Below, piece by piece: positions 1 through 7,866 of a stretch of DNA of 39,654 bases. The notes under the pieces are model-generated. The model did not search any database, had not been told where the DNA came from, and was given only the letters and a program-made list of their open reading frames with translations. The stretch's first letter is position 1, and the number at the start of each line of letters is the position of its first letter. The DNA is taken from NCBI GenBank assembly GCA_910578175.1, contig CAJTPF010000025.1, positions 1 to 39,654 of the forward strand, read 5' to 3'. Origin of the DNA: an uncultured Lachnospiraceae bacterium (GTDB taxonomy: Bacteria; Bacillota; Clostridia; Lachnospirales; Lachnospiraceae). The position numbers were made by a program, and so were the translations under genes.

Positions 1-75
1 CAATACAGGGAAAACAACCTTAAAAAAGTTGTCTAAAAAAGTGTTGACAATCCACCGTTTACAAAAATTCCGCTA

Positions 76-1323
76 TTACAAAGCAGGGATTTGCACTCTG
101 AACTCTACGAACCCATTATAGCAAAGAACTTCAATATGACCTTTGTGGGAGGTTGCGATTGCTTTCGCAATGGAAAGACCAAGTCCGTAGTGCTTGTCCT
201 CACTGTTACGGGCAGTATCCACACGGTAGAAACGTTCAAATATTTGTTCACGCTGTTCCATAGGGATTTCATCGCCCTTGTTAATAACAGAAAGTTTTGC
301 AATACCATGTTCCTTGGTTAAGGCCAAATATACTTCACCTTGGTCTTTGCTATGGCATATCGCATTATCCAAAAGAATTGAAACGATCTGTTTGAGTTGT
401 GCGCTGTTTCCTTCGACTTCGATATTACTCGAAATATTGCAGTTAAGCGAAAGTCCCTTTTCAAAAACAACGCTTTCAAAAGGAAGCGCTTCGCCTACAA
501 CCAAGCGGTTGAAATTGATGCGTTCCATTTGCGTTGTTACATCTTCGGTTCGAGCAAGGTCAAGGAGTTGGCTTACTAGTATACCCATACGCACATTTTC
601 ATACTGAATATTTTGGAGCCATTGATTATCACCAATCTCACGGGACAGTAGTTCGGCATTTGCACTGACCACCGATACTGGTGTTTTTAGCTCATGTCCT
701 GCATCCGAGATAAACTGTTTTTGTTTGTGGTAGCTTTCTTCCAGAGGATTTACAATTTTCTTTGAAAGGAATACCGACAGGAAGAAGAATAAAACCAAAG
801 CAACACCGCCAAATATCAATGTATAACGGAAAAGAGTCATGGCATTTTCATTCACTATGGTGTTATCCATAAAAGTGACAAGTGTATATCCATCTTTATC
901 AGTTTTGTAAAAAGCAAGGTTGTTTTTGGTACCGTTATCTCTACCGTCTTTTATAATATTTTGAGCCAAATTTTTGAGGTCGGCATCGGTAAATACCGTT
1001 GGCGGTTCATTTTCTATTTCAAGAATATCGCCGTCATAGGAAATAGCAACCGTGTAAAAGGTGGATAATCGAAACATTGGGGTCTCAGCAAAATCCGAAT
1101 CGAAGTTGGGACTTGCACCAGGAAACGGTCTGCGTGGCGGCTTTATCCCATCAAAAGACCTGGAAAGCGTATACATCTCAGCGTGAACTTTCAGCATCCG
1201 TTTGTTTTTATTTGTCATCTCAAAATAACTGGATGTATAAATAACACCAAGTGTTCCCACCCATAATAGTACGAGAATAGTCATAATGGCGGCAACGATT
1301 TTTCTTCTTGATTTCTTAAACAT
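76..1323 (-). CDS. Sensor histidine kinase of a two-component system
   Basis: Membrane sensor kinase that autophosphorylates and passes phosphate to the response regulator encoded just upstream. Counting from the ATG at 1323 (415 aa): first membrane segment about residues 8-30, an extracytoplasmic sensor of about 130 residues with a proline-rich stretch, second membrane segment about 167-187, then the H-box with ISDAGHELKTPVS (His210), an N-box with LLDNAICHSK, and a G-box with GLGLSIAKAI. Start chosen at 1323 because TGAGG lies 8 nt upstream; a TTG six bases earlier is less likely. The start overlaps the end of the regulator gene by 8 nt, so the two are translationally coupled. The neighbouring MacB/FtsX-type transporter suggests that the pair senses an antimicrobial peptide or envelope stress. 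That ligand is inference. The family call is firm. Confidence 0.95.
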   Translation of the reverse strand: MFKKSRRKIVAAIMTILVLLWVGTLGVIYTSSYFEMTNKNKRMLKVHAEMYTLSRSFDGIKPPRRPFPGASPNFDSDFAETPMFRLSTFYTVAISYDGDILEIENEPPTVFTDADLKNLAQNIIKDGRDNGTKNNLAFYKTDKDGYTLVTFMDNTIVNENAMTLFRYTLIFGGVALVLFFFLSVFLSKKIVNPLEESYHKQKQFISDAGHELKTPVSVVSANAELLSREIGDNQWLQNIQYENVRMGILVSQLLDLARTEDVTTQMERINFNRLVVGEALPFESVVFEKGLSLNCNISSNIEVEGNSAQLKQIVSILLDNAICHSKDQGEVYLALTKEHGIAKLSVINKGDEIPMEQREQIFERFYRVDTARNSEDKHYGLGLSIAKAIATSHKGHIEVLCYNGFVEFRVQIPAL

Positions 1324-1999
1324 TGTCAAACCTCAATTCATATCCGATACCGCGCACCGCTTTAATTTCGGTTTTCGCTTCTACAAAACAAAGCTTTTTA
1401 CGGGTAAACGACATATATACTTCTACATTGTTGTACTCGGCATCACTTTCAAATCCCCAAATCTTTACTTCAAACTGTTCACGAGTGAGAATTTGACCGC
1501 TGTTTGCAATTAAGTATTCAAGGATATGGTATTCCTTTTCGCTGAGTCGGACGCTCTGACCATTTGTTGTACAAGATAATGTAAGCGTGCTTGTATCGAG
1601 TGTAATATCACCAAAGGATAAAACGTTATCGGCTGTTCCGAGCGTTCTTCTATCCAGCGCACGTAGACGGGCAAGTAGTTCTTTTGTCATAAAGGGTTTT
1701 GTCAGATAATCATCTGCACCGCAGTCAAGACCATTCACTTTATCGTCAAGTTCTGCCTTTGCCGTAAGTAGCAGTATCGGTGTTGCTATTCCGTTACTAC
1801 GAGCCTTTTTTGTTATCTCAAATCCATTTATTTTGGGAAGCATAACATCAAGAATTGCAATATCATAAATGTTGCTTTCGAGTGCGGCTAAACCGTCAAG
1901 ACCATTCACATAATGATCGACTTTATATTTTTCAAGGCGAAGTATTTCGCAAAGCGCCTGTGCCATTCTTTTTTCATCTTCAACGAGTAAAATCCTCAT
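1316..1999 (-). CDS. OmpR/PhoB-family response regulator
   Basis: DNA-binding response regulator (227 aa) partnered with the kinase that overlaps its 3' end. The receiver domain shows the acidic pocket VEDE (residues 6-9), phospho-acceptor Asp51 in ILDVMLP, and the conserved Lys in TKPF. The C-terminal half is a winged-helix domain (SEKEYHILEYL, then GYELRF near the end). The start at 1999 is preferred over the upstream ATG at 2020 because GGAGG sits 5 nt before it and because the -10 element overlaps 2020-2025, so an earlier start would not be transcribed. It is probably autoregulated: the same direct repeat stands upstream of this gene and of the ABC permease gene at 4382. Family certain, target genes inferred. 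Confidence 0.95.
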   Translation of the reverse strand: MRILLVEDEKRMAQALCEILRLEKYKVDHYVNGLDGLAALESNIYDIAILDVMLPKINGFEITKKARSNGIATPILLLTAKAELDDKVNGLDCGADDYLTKPFMTKELLARLRALDRRTLGTADNVLSFGDITLDTSTLTLSCTTNGQSVRLSEKEYHILEYLIANSGQILTREQFEVKIWGFESDAEYNNVEVYMSFTRKKLCFVEAKTEIKAVRGIGYELRFDNV

Positions 2000-2019
2000 A
2001 AGGGCCTCCATGCATAACA

Positions 2020-2051
2020 ATTATACCATAAAGGATTGAAAAATTATTGAA
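2020..2051 (-). promoter_or_regulatory. Promoter of the regulator/kinase pair with a tandem regulator site
   Basis: On the minus strand an extended -10 (TGGTATAAT, 2020-2028) is preceded by TTCAAT at 2035-2040 and TTCAAT at 2046-2051. The repeat starts are 11 bp apart, one helical turn, and they replace a normal -35. The layout suits an OmpR-type dimer binding as a tandem and recruiting polymerase. The same layout with identical spacings occurs at 4423-4454. Confidence 0.75.
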
Positions 2052-2067
2052 TTTTTCATTTCTGTTT

Positions 2068-2101
2068 AAAAAAGGAGAGGTGATGGATCGATCACTTCTC
2101 C
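2068..2101 (-). terminator. Intrinsic terminator of the MacB-like transporter operon
   Basis: An 11-bp stem (2074-2084 with 2091-2101, one G-T pair) has a 6-nt loop and is followed on the minus strand by six T (2068-2073). It ends transcription after the ABC ATPase gene and separates it from the regulator/kinase unit. Confidence 0.85.
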
Positions 2102-2108
2102 GTAACAG

Positions 2109-2765
2109 TTAAGATCTCTTGGTACGATTGAGCTTTACAAGTTCATAGCGTTCGTCACACATCGCCGCAACATCGGGAGAATGACTGACCAAGATAACAC
2201 ATTTGCCTTGATTTGTGAGCTCGCGGAAGATACTCATAATCTCGTTTTGTGTTTCGGTATCGAGATTTCCAGTCGGCTCATCCGCAAGAATAATATCCGG
2301 ATCATAAGAAAGAGCACGGGCAATGGCAATACGTTGTTGCTGACCACCAGATAATTTAAGCACACGGCGGTTTGCTTCATCCTCGTCAAGTCCTACGCTA
2401 TGCAATAGGTCAACTGCTCTCTGCTTTTTGTTCTTGGTTTTATATCCCGCTACATCCATTGACAGAATTACATTTTCAAGTGCTGTATACTTGGTAATCA
2501 AATTAAAGCTTTGAAATACAACGCCGATATATTTGGATCGGAAGGTGTATTTATCAATTTTCGCAATGTTTTTATCATCGTAGATAATCTCGCCGCTGCC
2601 AGGGGAAGCAAGGCCTGAAAGCAAGGAAAGGAGCGTTGTCTTACCTGCACCTGATTTGCCGACAATACAGTACATTTTACCTTTTTCAAATTCGTATGAT
2701 ATGTTCTGTAATACAAGTGTTCTGTCATACGAAAAACTGATATTTTGAAGTGATAATATAGACAT
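2109..2765 (-). CDS. ABC transporter ATP-binding protein, MacB/LolD type
   Basis: Cytoplasmic ATPase subunit (218 aa) that powers the FtsX-like permease encoded 15 nt upstream. It has Walker A GKSGAGKT (residues 36-43), Q-loop FQSFN, signature LSGGQQQR, Walker B IILADEPTGNLD and H-loop VSHS. The sequence style (FEKGKMYCIVGKSGAGKT, DEPTGNLDTET) is typical of the MacB/LolD subfamily, which works with permeases having a large outside domain. In Firmicutes such pairs commonly remove or counter antimicrobial peptides. The substrate here is unknown. The gene is the second of a two-gene operon ending at the terminator at 2068-2101. Confidence 0.95.
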   Translation of the reverse strand: MSILSLQNISFSYDRTLVLQNISYEFEKGKMYCIVGKSGAGKTTLLSLLSGLASPGSGEIIYDDKNIAKIDKYTFRSKYIGVVFQSFNLITKYTALENVILSMDVAGYKTKNKKQRAVDLLHSVGLDEDEANRRVLKLSGGQQQRIAIARALSYDPDIILADEPTGNLDTETQNEIMSIFRELTNQGKCVILVSHSPDVAAMCDERYELVKLNRTKRS

Positions 2766-2780
2766 ACATTTTCTCCTTTC

Positions 2781-4382
2781 TTAATCTCTGTTTGCAAGAA
2801 TTTTTAACGGATCGTATCGCATAATAAACGACACTGATACCATACTTGAAACTAATGTGAGCAGTAATCCTACACCGAGCATTTGCAATACAACGGTTAG
2901 ATTCATTGCAGAGTTTACCTCTGTTATGTAATCCGCGGCATCGCCAACATCAGGAATTTTTGAAGACATGCCGTCCATATTTCTGCCAGGAATTCCACCA
3001 CCGAAATTACCAGGACGTCCAAAATTCTCATTCAGTTGAGTTTGATGCGAATTTTGGCTTTCAACCTGACCTGCCAATAGTGCGTTTGTAACGGGAACAG
3101 AGCATACCCCGCCGATACCTGCACCGATAATTACGGCGATCATTGTAACAACAAGTATTTCGCACATAAACTGTGCGGCAACCTTCCATTTCTTCATACC
3201 CATTGCAGTAAGTACGCCAACCTCGTATTTACGCTCTCTTACATTAAAGATATTAAGAACAACAAGAATAATAGCGCCGATAATTAAGATAACCACAAGA
3301 AACCATCCGGCCATTGTGCTAAGCGTATTCAACGGAGTCAAGCTGTTTTCAAAGGCTGTGAGGTCGGGAGAAGATACGGTGTACGAATCATTAAGACCAA
3401 GTGTACGCACTTCTTCCTCAAAAGCATAATATTTTTCTGTGTTTGGAAAGACATAGGTTGCGGAAATCGAGCCGGTAACGGCGCTATCTTTTTCTCTGCC
3501 GGTGTCTTCATCGGTGATCGTGGTCGAAGCTTCATCAGAAGCATCAAGGATGGTTTGTAGTGCGGCAGCACTCATATAAAGTTGATTGGCAGGATCCTGA
3601 TTCTTGCCAATCATCGACATGGAAAGGTCGTTATTTGCAGAACTCGTATAAAATCCTACAATTTTCAGTTCATATGTTTCGCTTTCAAGCAAAGGATTGG
3701 TGAGAACGATCGTATCACCTACCGATAGATCATTATAAAGGGCAAGTTCTTCGGAAATAACACATTCTTTTTCGGTTGTGCCTTCTTCGAACATTGTGCC
3801 ACCTTCCAAAACAGAAGCTGTTCCGTCAATAAAAGCGGTCATTGACCTGTCACTGCTATAACCGATAACAGAGAAATCGGAAGAAGAAAACATTTTACCT
3901 CGGTCATCACCGGGTAAGCCCTTTCCTTTGTCGAAATCACCGAAACCTGAATTAGATTCGCTTTCGGTATCCTCCGTTTGATCACTTACGGGCAACAGGT
4001 CGTTTGCACCATTAAAGGATGCAGTAAGCGTATAATAAAAATCCTGAACCGACTCGGCAGAAGCATATATCTGATACTCTTCCAATGTAAGAGCAGCGGC
4101 ATTGCCCATCATATTCGCGAATTGGTCACGGTCAAAGCCGTTACCGCCGCCTTGGCTTTTTTTGCTTCCCATAATATCGTTCATCATTGAACTTCTGTCA
4201 TATGATATGGTGGCAGTTATATTCAGTTCCTCTAATGTGCTTTCCTTTGCACTTTCAGCGGCTTGTTGAATAGACAAGCCAAGACAGGAAGAAACAGCAA
4301 TTACAAGAGCGATAATGCTTATCAGAATATTACGTCCTTTAGATCTGCCAATACATCTCAACGAATTTTTTACAATGTACAT
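2781..4382 (-). CDS. ABC transporter permease, FtsX/MacB-like
   Basis: Membrane subunit of 533 aa partnered with the ATPase encoded just downstream. One N-terminal membrane helix (about 16-38) is followed by a large extracytoplasmic domain (about 40-355), then three helices at about 357-380, 405-430 and 495-520: the FtsX/MacB topology. Outside segments are rich in Gly, Asn, Asp and Met, including GGGNGFDRDQ near residue 80 and NFGRPGNFGGG between the last two helices. Such loops are unusual and could be flexible or ligand binding; this is inference. A promoter with the regulator's tandem repeat lies directly upstream (4423-4454), so expression probably depends on the neighbouring two-component system. 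Confidence 0.93.
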   Translation of the reverse strand: MYIVKNSLRCIGRSKGRNILISIIALVIAVSSCLGLSIQQAAESAKESTLEELNITATISYDRSSMMNDIMGSKKSQGGGNGFDRDQFANMMGNAAALTLEEYQIYASAESVQDFYYTLTASFNGANDLLPVSDQTEDTESESNSGFGDFDKGKGLPGDDRGKMFSSSDFSVIGYSSDRSMTAFIDGTASVLEGGTMFEEGTTEKECVISEELALYNDLSVGDTIVLTNPLLESETYELKIVGFYTSSANNDLSMSMIGKNQDPANQLYMSAAALQTILDASDEASTTITDEDTGREKDSAVTGSISATYVFPNTEKYYAFEEEVRTLGLNDSYTVSSPDLTAFENSLTPLNTLSTMAGWFLVVILIIGAIILVVLNIFNVRERKYEVGVLTAMGMKKWKVAAQFMCEILVVTMIAVIIGAGIGGVCSVPVTNALLAGQVESQNSHQTQLNENFGRPGNFGGGIPGRNMDGMSSKIPDVGDAADYITEVNSAMNLTVVLQMLGVGLLLTLVSSMVSVSFIMRYDPLKILANRD

Positions 4383-4422
4383 AAATTATTTCCTTTCTCA
4401 GCATCTAGTTATCTGTTAAACC

Positions 4423-4454
4423 ATTATACAAAGTAACATTGAAAAAAGATTGAA
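4423..4454 (-). promoter_or_regulatory. Promoter of the MacB-like operon with a tandem regulator site
   Basis: On the minus strand TATAAT (4423-4428) is preceded by TTCAAT at 4438-4443 and TTCAAT at 4449-4454. The gaps (9 nt to the -10, 5 nt between repeats) are identical to those at 2020-2051, while the bases between differ. Best read as the binding site of the response regulator at 1316-1999. Confidence 0.75.
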
Positions 4455-4495
4455 GTATATGAAGTATTTTACTCTGCCACCGTTCCCGGCTTAAT

Positions 4496-4529
4496 AAAAA
4501 AAGACAGTATAGCATTATGCCATACTGTC
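4496..4529 (-). terminator. Intrinsic terminator of the XRE/ABC-2 operon
   Basis: GACAGTAT pairs with ATACTGTC (4503-4510 with 4522-4529), and two more GC pairs sit inside. On the minus strand the stem is followed by seven T (4496-4502). It lies downstream of the ABC-2 permease gene, about 115 nt after its stop. Confidence 0.85.
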
Positions 4530-4644
4530 AATTTCTTTCATCCTACTTAGTTTGCGTAATACTCCGTTAAGGATATCACGCTTTGACCACAACCATTTTT
4601 TATATTTTGTACAGAGGAAACGGATGTATCAGAAATATAACAGA

Positions 4645-5415
4645 CTATATGCTGCTCTTATTGAAACAAATGATTGCGGCTGCAATATTTCCGGCAGATA
4701 AGATCAACGTTATAAGGATTGCAGGAATGTATCCGGATATTTCTCCGGAACCGGTCAGCAGACCGGAAGCCCCCGTCAGATATACCGGCAGATATTTTTT
4801 TATACCAGGCAGCAGCCCAAGCAGATAAAATGTTAAAAAAGTACCTCCGGAAGAAATGATCACTGCAGAGTTTGTGCGGAAGAAAACTGATAACAGCAGA
4901 AGCAGTGAAATCAGCCAGAACCCTGACAGATAGAAACAGAATCCGGAAAAAAACAGATGGGATGCGATACGGTTATCCCAGAAATACGCATTGTATCCGT
5001 ATGTGATCCCAAAGCAGAGCCAGTAGCCTGCCGTCCATAGAAGGCTTATGGAGACAGCTTTTGAAACGATTATTTTCCAGCGCTTCATACCTTTGGTGAT
5101 CAAATTGATCAGCGTGCCTTTTTGATATTCCAATGTTAAAGTATTGCTATACAATAAAAGAAAAACGATCAATACAATCGGTATGTTTTTGTAAAACTGT
5201 GACCAGGAAGTCAGGGCATCCACTTTGACGGAAGTTATGGTAAAACCGGTTTCCGCAAAATCTTCAGACATGATTTCCATCATCCATGGTGTCAGTTTGG
5301 CGAGGGCGGGATTCATAATACCGGACAGAACAAATAAGACCGTCAGGATGAACAGTTTCCCGGTCCGGGTGAGTTCCATAAATTCTTTTCTGATAAATGC
5401 AGTGAACTGATTCAT
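4645..5415 (-). CDS. ABC-2 type transporter permease
   Basis: Integral membrane permease (256 aa) with about six hydrophobic segments and the typical ABC-2 opening, a short cytoplasmic N-terminus FIRKEFMELTRTGK before the first helix. The middle segment LEYQKGTLINLITKGMKRWK resembles the cytoplasmic coupling region of this family. The start overlaps the stop of the ATPase gene by four bases (ATGA), so the two are translationally coupled and almost certainly form one exporter. It is the last gene of a four-gene operon headed by an XRE regulator. The substrate cannot be read from sequence; such exporters often handle peptides or lipids. Confidence 0.88.
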   Translation of the reverse strand: MNQFTAFIRKEFMELTRTGKLFILTVLFVLSGIMNPALAKLTPWMMEIMSEDFAETGFTITSVKVDALTSWSQFYKNIPIVLIVFLLLYSNTLTLEYQKGTLINLITKGMKRWKIIVSKAVSISLLWTAGYWLCFGITYGYNAYFWDNRIASHLFFSGFCFYLSGFWLISLLLLLSVFFRTNSAVIISSGGTFLTFYLLGLLPGIKKYLPVYLTGASGLLTGSGEISGYIPAILITLILSAGNIAAAIICFNKSSI

Positions 5416-6314
5416 TTAGCGACCACCTCCATAAATAAATCTTCTAATGCAGGTTCCAGCATTTCTATCCGCTGTATGGCAATATCATGCCGTACCAGAA
5501 CCTGCATGATAGTTATCATATCCTGTTCCGTTTTCCGGTCAAATCGTACTTTTAGTCCGCTGACCCGTATCCCGCCGGGATATTGGCTTAAAAATAATCC
5601 GGCATCTTCCGGTTTATAAAATTCCAGTTCCAGACCGTTTCCTTTTCGAAGATTCTTTATTTCTTTCAGCGAACCGCTGAGCATTGCCGTTTTATTGTGT
5701 AAGAAAGTAATTTTATCACAAATACGTTCTACATCGGACAAAATGTGTGTAGAAAAAAATACCGTAGTATTTTCTTTTGCCGAAGATAATATATCCAGAA
5801 ATTCCTTCCGGCCTAAAGGATCCAGTGCAGAGGTAGGTTCGTCGCAGATCAATAATTTCGGACTGTTTAACAGGGCCTGTGCAATGCCGAGACGCTGTTT
5901 CATGCCTCTGGAAAATCCGCGGATACGTTTCCCGGAATGGCCGAGTCCCACCAGATCCAGCAGACGGTCGGATTGCTGCAAAATGATATCTTTCCGCATT
6001 CCTGTGATCTGTCCGCATAAGGTGAGATATTCTTTCGGCGTCATATAATCATAAAATTCAGGAACATCGGACAGATACCCAATGTATTTATTTGTATGGT
6101 TCTGGCCGAAACGTACCGGTTCCCCATGAACAAATATTTCACCGCCGTCCGGCTTCAGCAAACCCAGTATCATTTTCATCGCAGTCGTCTTTCCGGCGCC
6201 GTTTTGACCGATAAAACCAAAGACGGAATGTTCCGGGACCGAAAAACTCAGATCGTCGATCACTTTATTACATCCAAAGGATTTGGATACGTGGGAAAAT
6301 GTCAGTATATCCAT
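5412..6314 (-). CDS. ABC transporter ATP-binding protein, ABC-2/bacitracin-exporter type
   Basis: ATPase subunit of 300 aa. It has Walker A GQNGAGKTT, signature FSRGMKQRLG (an SRG variant of the SGG motif common in drug/bacitracin-type exporters), Walker B LLICDEPTSALD and H-loop FFSTH, followed by an accessory C-terminal region of about 80 residues usual for this group. The start was set at 6314 (GGAAGAG about 5 nt upstream). The longer upstream extension lies inside the preceding membrane peptide gene and is not supported. The start shares one base with that gene's stop (TAATG). It works with the permease encoded immediately downstream. Confidence 0.93.
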   Translation of the reverse strand: MDILTFSHVSKSFGCNKVIDDLSFSVPEHSVFGFIGQNGAGKTTAMKMILGLLKPDGGEIFVHGEPVRFGQNHTNKYIGYLSDVPEFYDYMTPKEYLTLCGQITGMRKDIILQQSDRLLDLVGLGHSGKRIRGFSRGMKQRLGIAQALLNSPKLLICDEPTSALDPLGRKEFLDILSSAKENTTVFFSTHILSDVERICDKITFLHNKTAMLSGSLKEIKNLRKGNGLELEFYKPEDAGLFLSQYPGGIRVSGLKVRFDRKTEQDMITIMQVLVRHDIAIQRIEMLEPALEDLFMEVVAK

Positions 6315-6517
6315 TATGTCTCTTCCTTTCCAAACAGAAAATATAACACCGGGCCGATGAGATTCATTCCGATGACAACGACCAGAAGCCATAGTGTCCT
6401 GTTTCCGTATTTATAATTTGTGTGGGTAAGAATATGCCGTAATGTAACGATAAGTAAGATTAATTCTATTACTATGAGCGGAATGAGGAATGGAAGTATT
6501 TCATTCAGATTCTTCAT
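6314..6517 (-). CDS. Small membrane protein, PLDc_N-like
   Basis: A 67-aa protein with two hydrophobic helices (about 7-27 and 42-62) joined by a basic loop, ending in LYFLFGKEE. The pattern GNRTLWLLVVVIGMNLIGP followed by Y-FLFG matches the short N-terminal membrane domain seen in cardiolipin-synthase-like proteins (PLDc_N); no catalytic domain is present. It is bounded by start/stop overlaps on both sides (ATGA with the regulator gene, TAATG with the ATPase gene), so it is an integral part of the operon. Stand-alone PLDc_N peptides next to ABC exporters are common in Firmicutes. Their role is not established. Confidence 0.85.
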   Translation of the reverse strand: MKNLNEILPFLIPLIVIELILLIVTLRHILTHTNYKYGNRTLWLLVVVIGMNLIGPVLYFLFGKEET

Positions 6518-7641
6518 AAATGTTCTCCTTTCAATGCTAATGATTTTTGAAGCCTTATAAATTCCGGATTTTCATGTATTGCTGCAAAAGCGGGGATTTC
6601 AAAAGCCTGCATGGCGCTTTCAAAAACGATCTTTTTACTTCTCGGCGGATTTCCGCCAAGATCCGATTGCTGATACCATTGTTCTACCCGGTTAAAATAG
6701 CCGTCATTTCGAAAAAGCAGATGTTCCGATTCAAACATATGGCCGATGCAGACGGTATATTTTTCCAGAAGTTTCAGTGTATCCGGCAGTTTATCATGGA
6801 AGCAGCAGGTAATGGCTGCCTGCAGATAAAATAAAGAAGCACTGGCGGGATGTAATGATTCCAGATGATAAGCGGAGATCATGCTTTCCATGCGGGTCAT
6901 GGTTTCCAGGCAGACGGATAGATTTTTGCTGTGTATGTCAAGATAGCGAGTGGCGGCGGATACCAGCGAAAGCAGATGGGAAAACATACTGATCTGTGTA
7001 AAGCTGTCCGCCTGTTCCTTCTGTCCGGCCATTTGATATGCCTGAATCAATATATGATCGCTTTGCGCCGACAGCCGGCAGGGATTCAAAATCTCTTCCA
7101 GCGTCCCGATCACTTCTCCGGCATTGCCAAGCTGTAACTGAATCGTGGCGTTTAACAGGATCGTATCGTTGCAAAGACCGATGTCACGGCAGCCGGAGAT
7201 AATGCGGCGGCAAAGATCCGAAGCGGAATGTAAGACTTCCTGCTGACGGATCCGGGTTCCGGCCAGCATAAAGTGATTTAACCATAAAGCGCTGATCTGA
7301 AACAAAAAGGGATAACAGGAATAATATTTTTTTACGAGAAGCTCAGTTTGTTCCATTACCTTTTCAAAAGGATTTTCTGCAAAGGAAGCAGACAGATCCT
7401 GATAAATCTTTTGAATCTGTTCTTTGCCCAACCAGGGTTCATATCCCAGCAATTCATCAATGGTGATGTCAAAAAAAGATGCCAGCTTTGGAAGCAGCAG
7501 GATATCCGGCAGGTTTTGCTTTGTTTCCCATTTGGATACGGAAGCTTTTGTTACACCCATAAAAGCCGCAAGCTGTTCCTGGGTTATTTTTTTCTCATGC
7601 CGCAGTCTGATCATGTTGTCTGAAAAATTCAATAATTCCAT
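6514..7641 (-). CDS. XRE-family transcriptional regulator with a long C-terminal helical domain
   Basis: A 375-aa regulator. Residues about 8-63 form an XRE helix-turn-helix (TQEQLAAFMGVTKASVSKWE, then LPKLASFFDITIDELLGY). The remaining ~300 residues are helical and TPR-like, which usually means ligand or peptide sensing. It heads the operon with the PLDc_N peptide and the ABC exporter and overlaps the next gene by ATGA. GGAGG lies 8 nt before the ATG. A perfect 15-bp palindrome covers its promoter -10 element, so it likely regulates itself and the exporter. Which molecule it senses is unknown. Confidence 0.9.
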   Translation of the reverse strand: MELLNFSDNMIRLRHEKKITQEQLAAFMGVTKASVSKWETKQNLPDILLLPKLASFFDITIDELLGYEPWLGKEQIQKIYQDLSASFAENPFEKVMEQTELLVKKYYSCYPFLFQISALWLNHFMLAGTRIRQQEVLHSASDLCRRIISGCRDIGLCNDTILLNATIQLQLGNAGEVIGTLEEILNPCRLSAQSDHILIQAYQMAGQKEQADSFTQISMFSHLLSLVSAATRYLDIHSKNLSVCLETMTRMESMISAYHLESLHPASASLFYLQAAITCCFHDKLPDTLKLLEKYTVCIGHMFESEHLLFRNDGYFNRVEQWYQQSDLGGNPPRSKKIVFESAMQAFEIPAFAAIHENPEFIRLQKSLALKGEHL

Positions 7642-7657
7642 ATAGTTGAAACCTCCT

Positions 7658-7694
7658 GTATAATGATTATACCCAGAATATCCCGCTGGCTCAA
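7658..7694 (-). promoter_or_regulatory. Promoter and palindromic operator of the XRE/ABC-2 operon
   Basis: Minus-strand -35 TTGAGC (7689-7694), 17-nt spacer, and -10 TATAAT (7666-7671). The palindrome GTATAATGATTATAC (7658-7672, 7+1+7, perfect) covers the -10, an obvious operator position for the XRE protein encoded directly downstream. Confidence 0.75.
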
Positions 7695-7752
7695 TGGACA
7701 GGAACGATTTTCTACGATAAAAAGTTAACTGACAGGAAACTTATTTCTGTAT

Positions 7753-7781
7753 TTGACAAAACAACCATTGGATGATATTAT
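7753..7781 (+). promoter_or_regulatory. Promoter of metY
   Basis: TTGACA (7753-7758), 17-nt spacer, TATTAT (7776-7781) with an upstream TGA that makes an extended -10. The leader to the metY start is about 80 nt. I see no SAM or T-box riboswitch in it. Confidence 0.75.
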
Positions 7782-7866
7782 ATCCTTGTAAACATATAGG
7801 AAATATAAGGAATATACGGATCAGTGAAAATAACAGCAGGAAAATTCCGGCAGAAAGAGGTATTAT

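Noticed and set aside
44..49. TTGACA as promoter near the left edge
   Set aside because: Nothing like a -10 element at 16-18 nt; position is downstream of the kinase gene and facing the wrong way for any visible gene.
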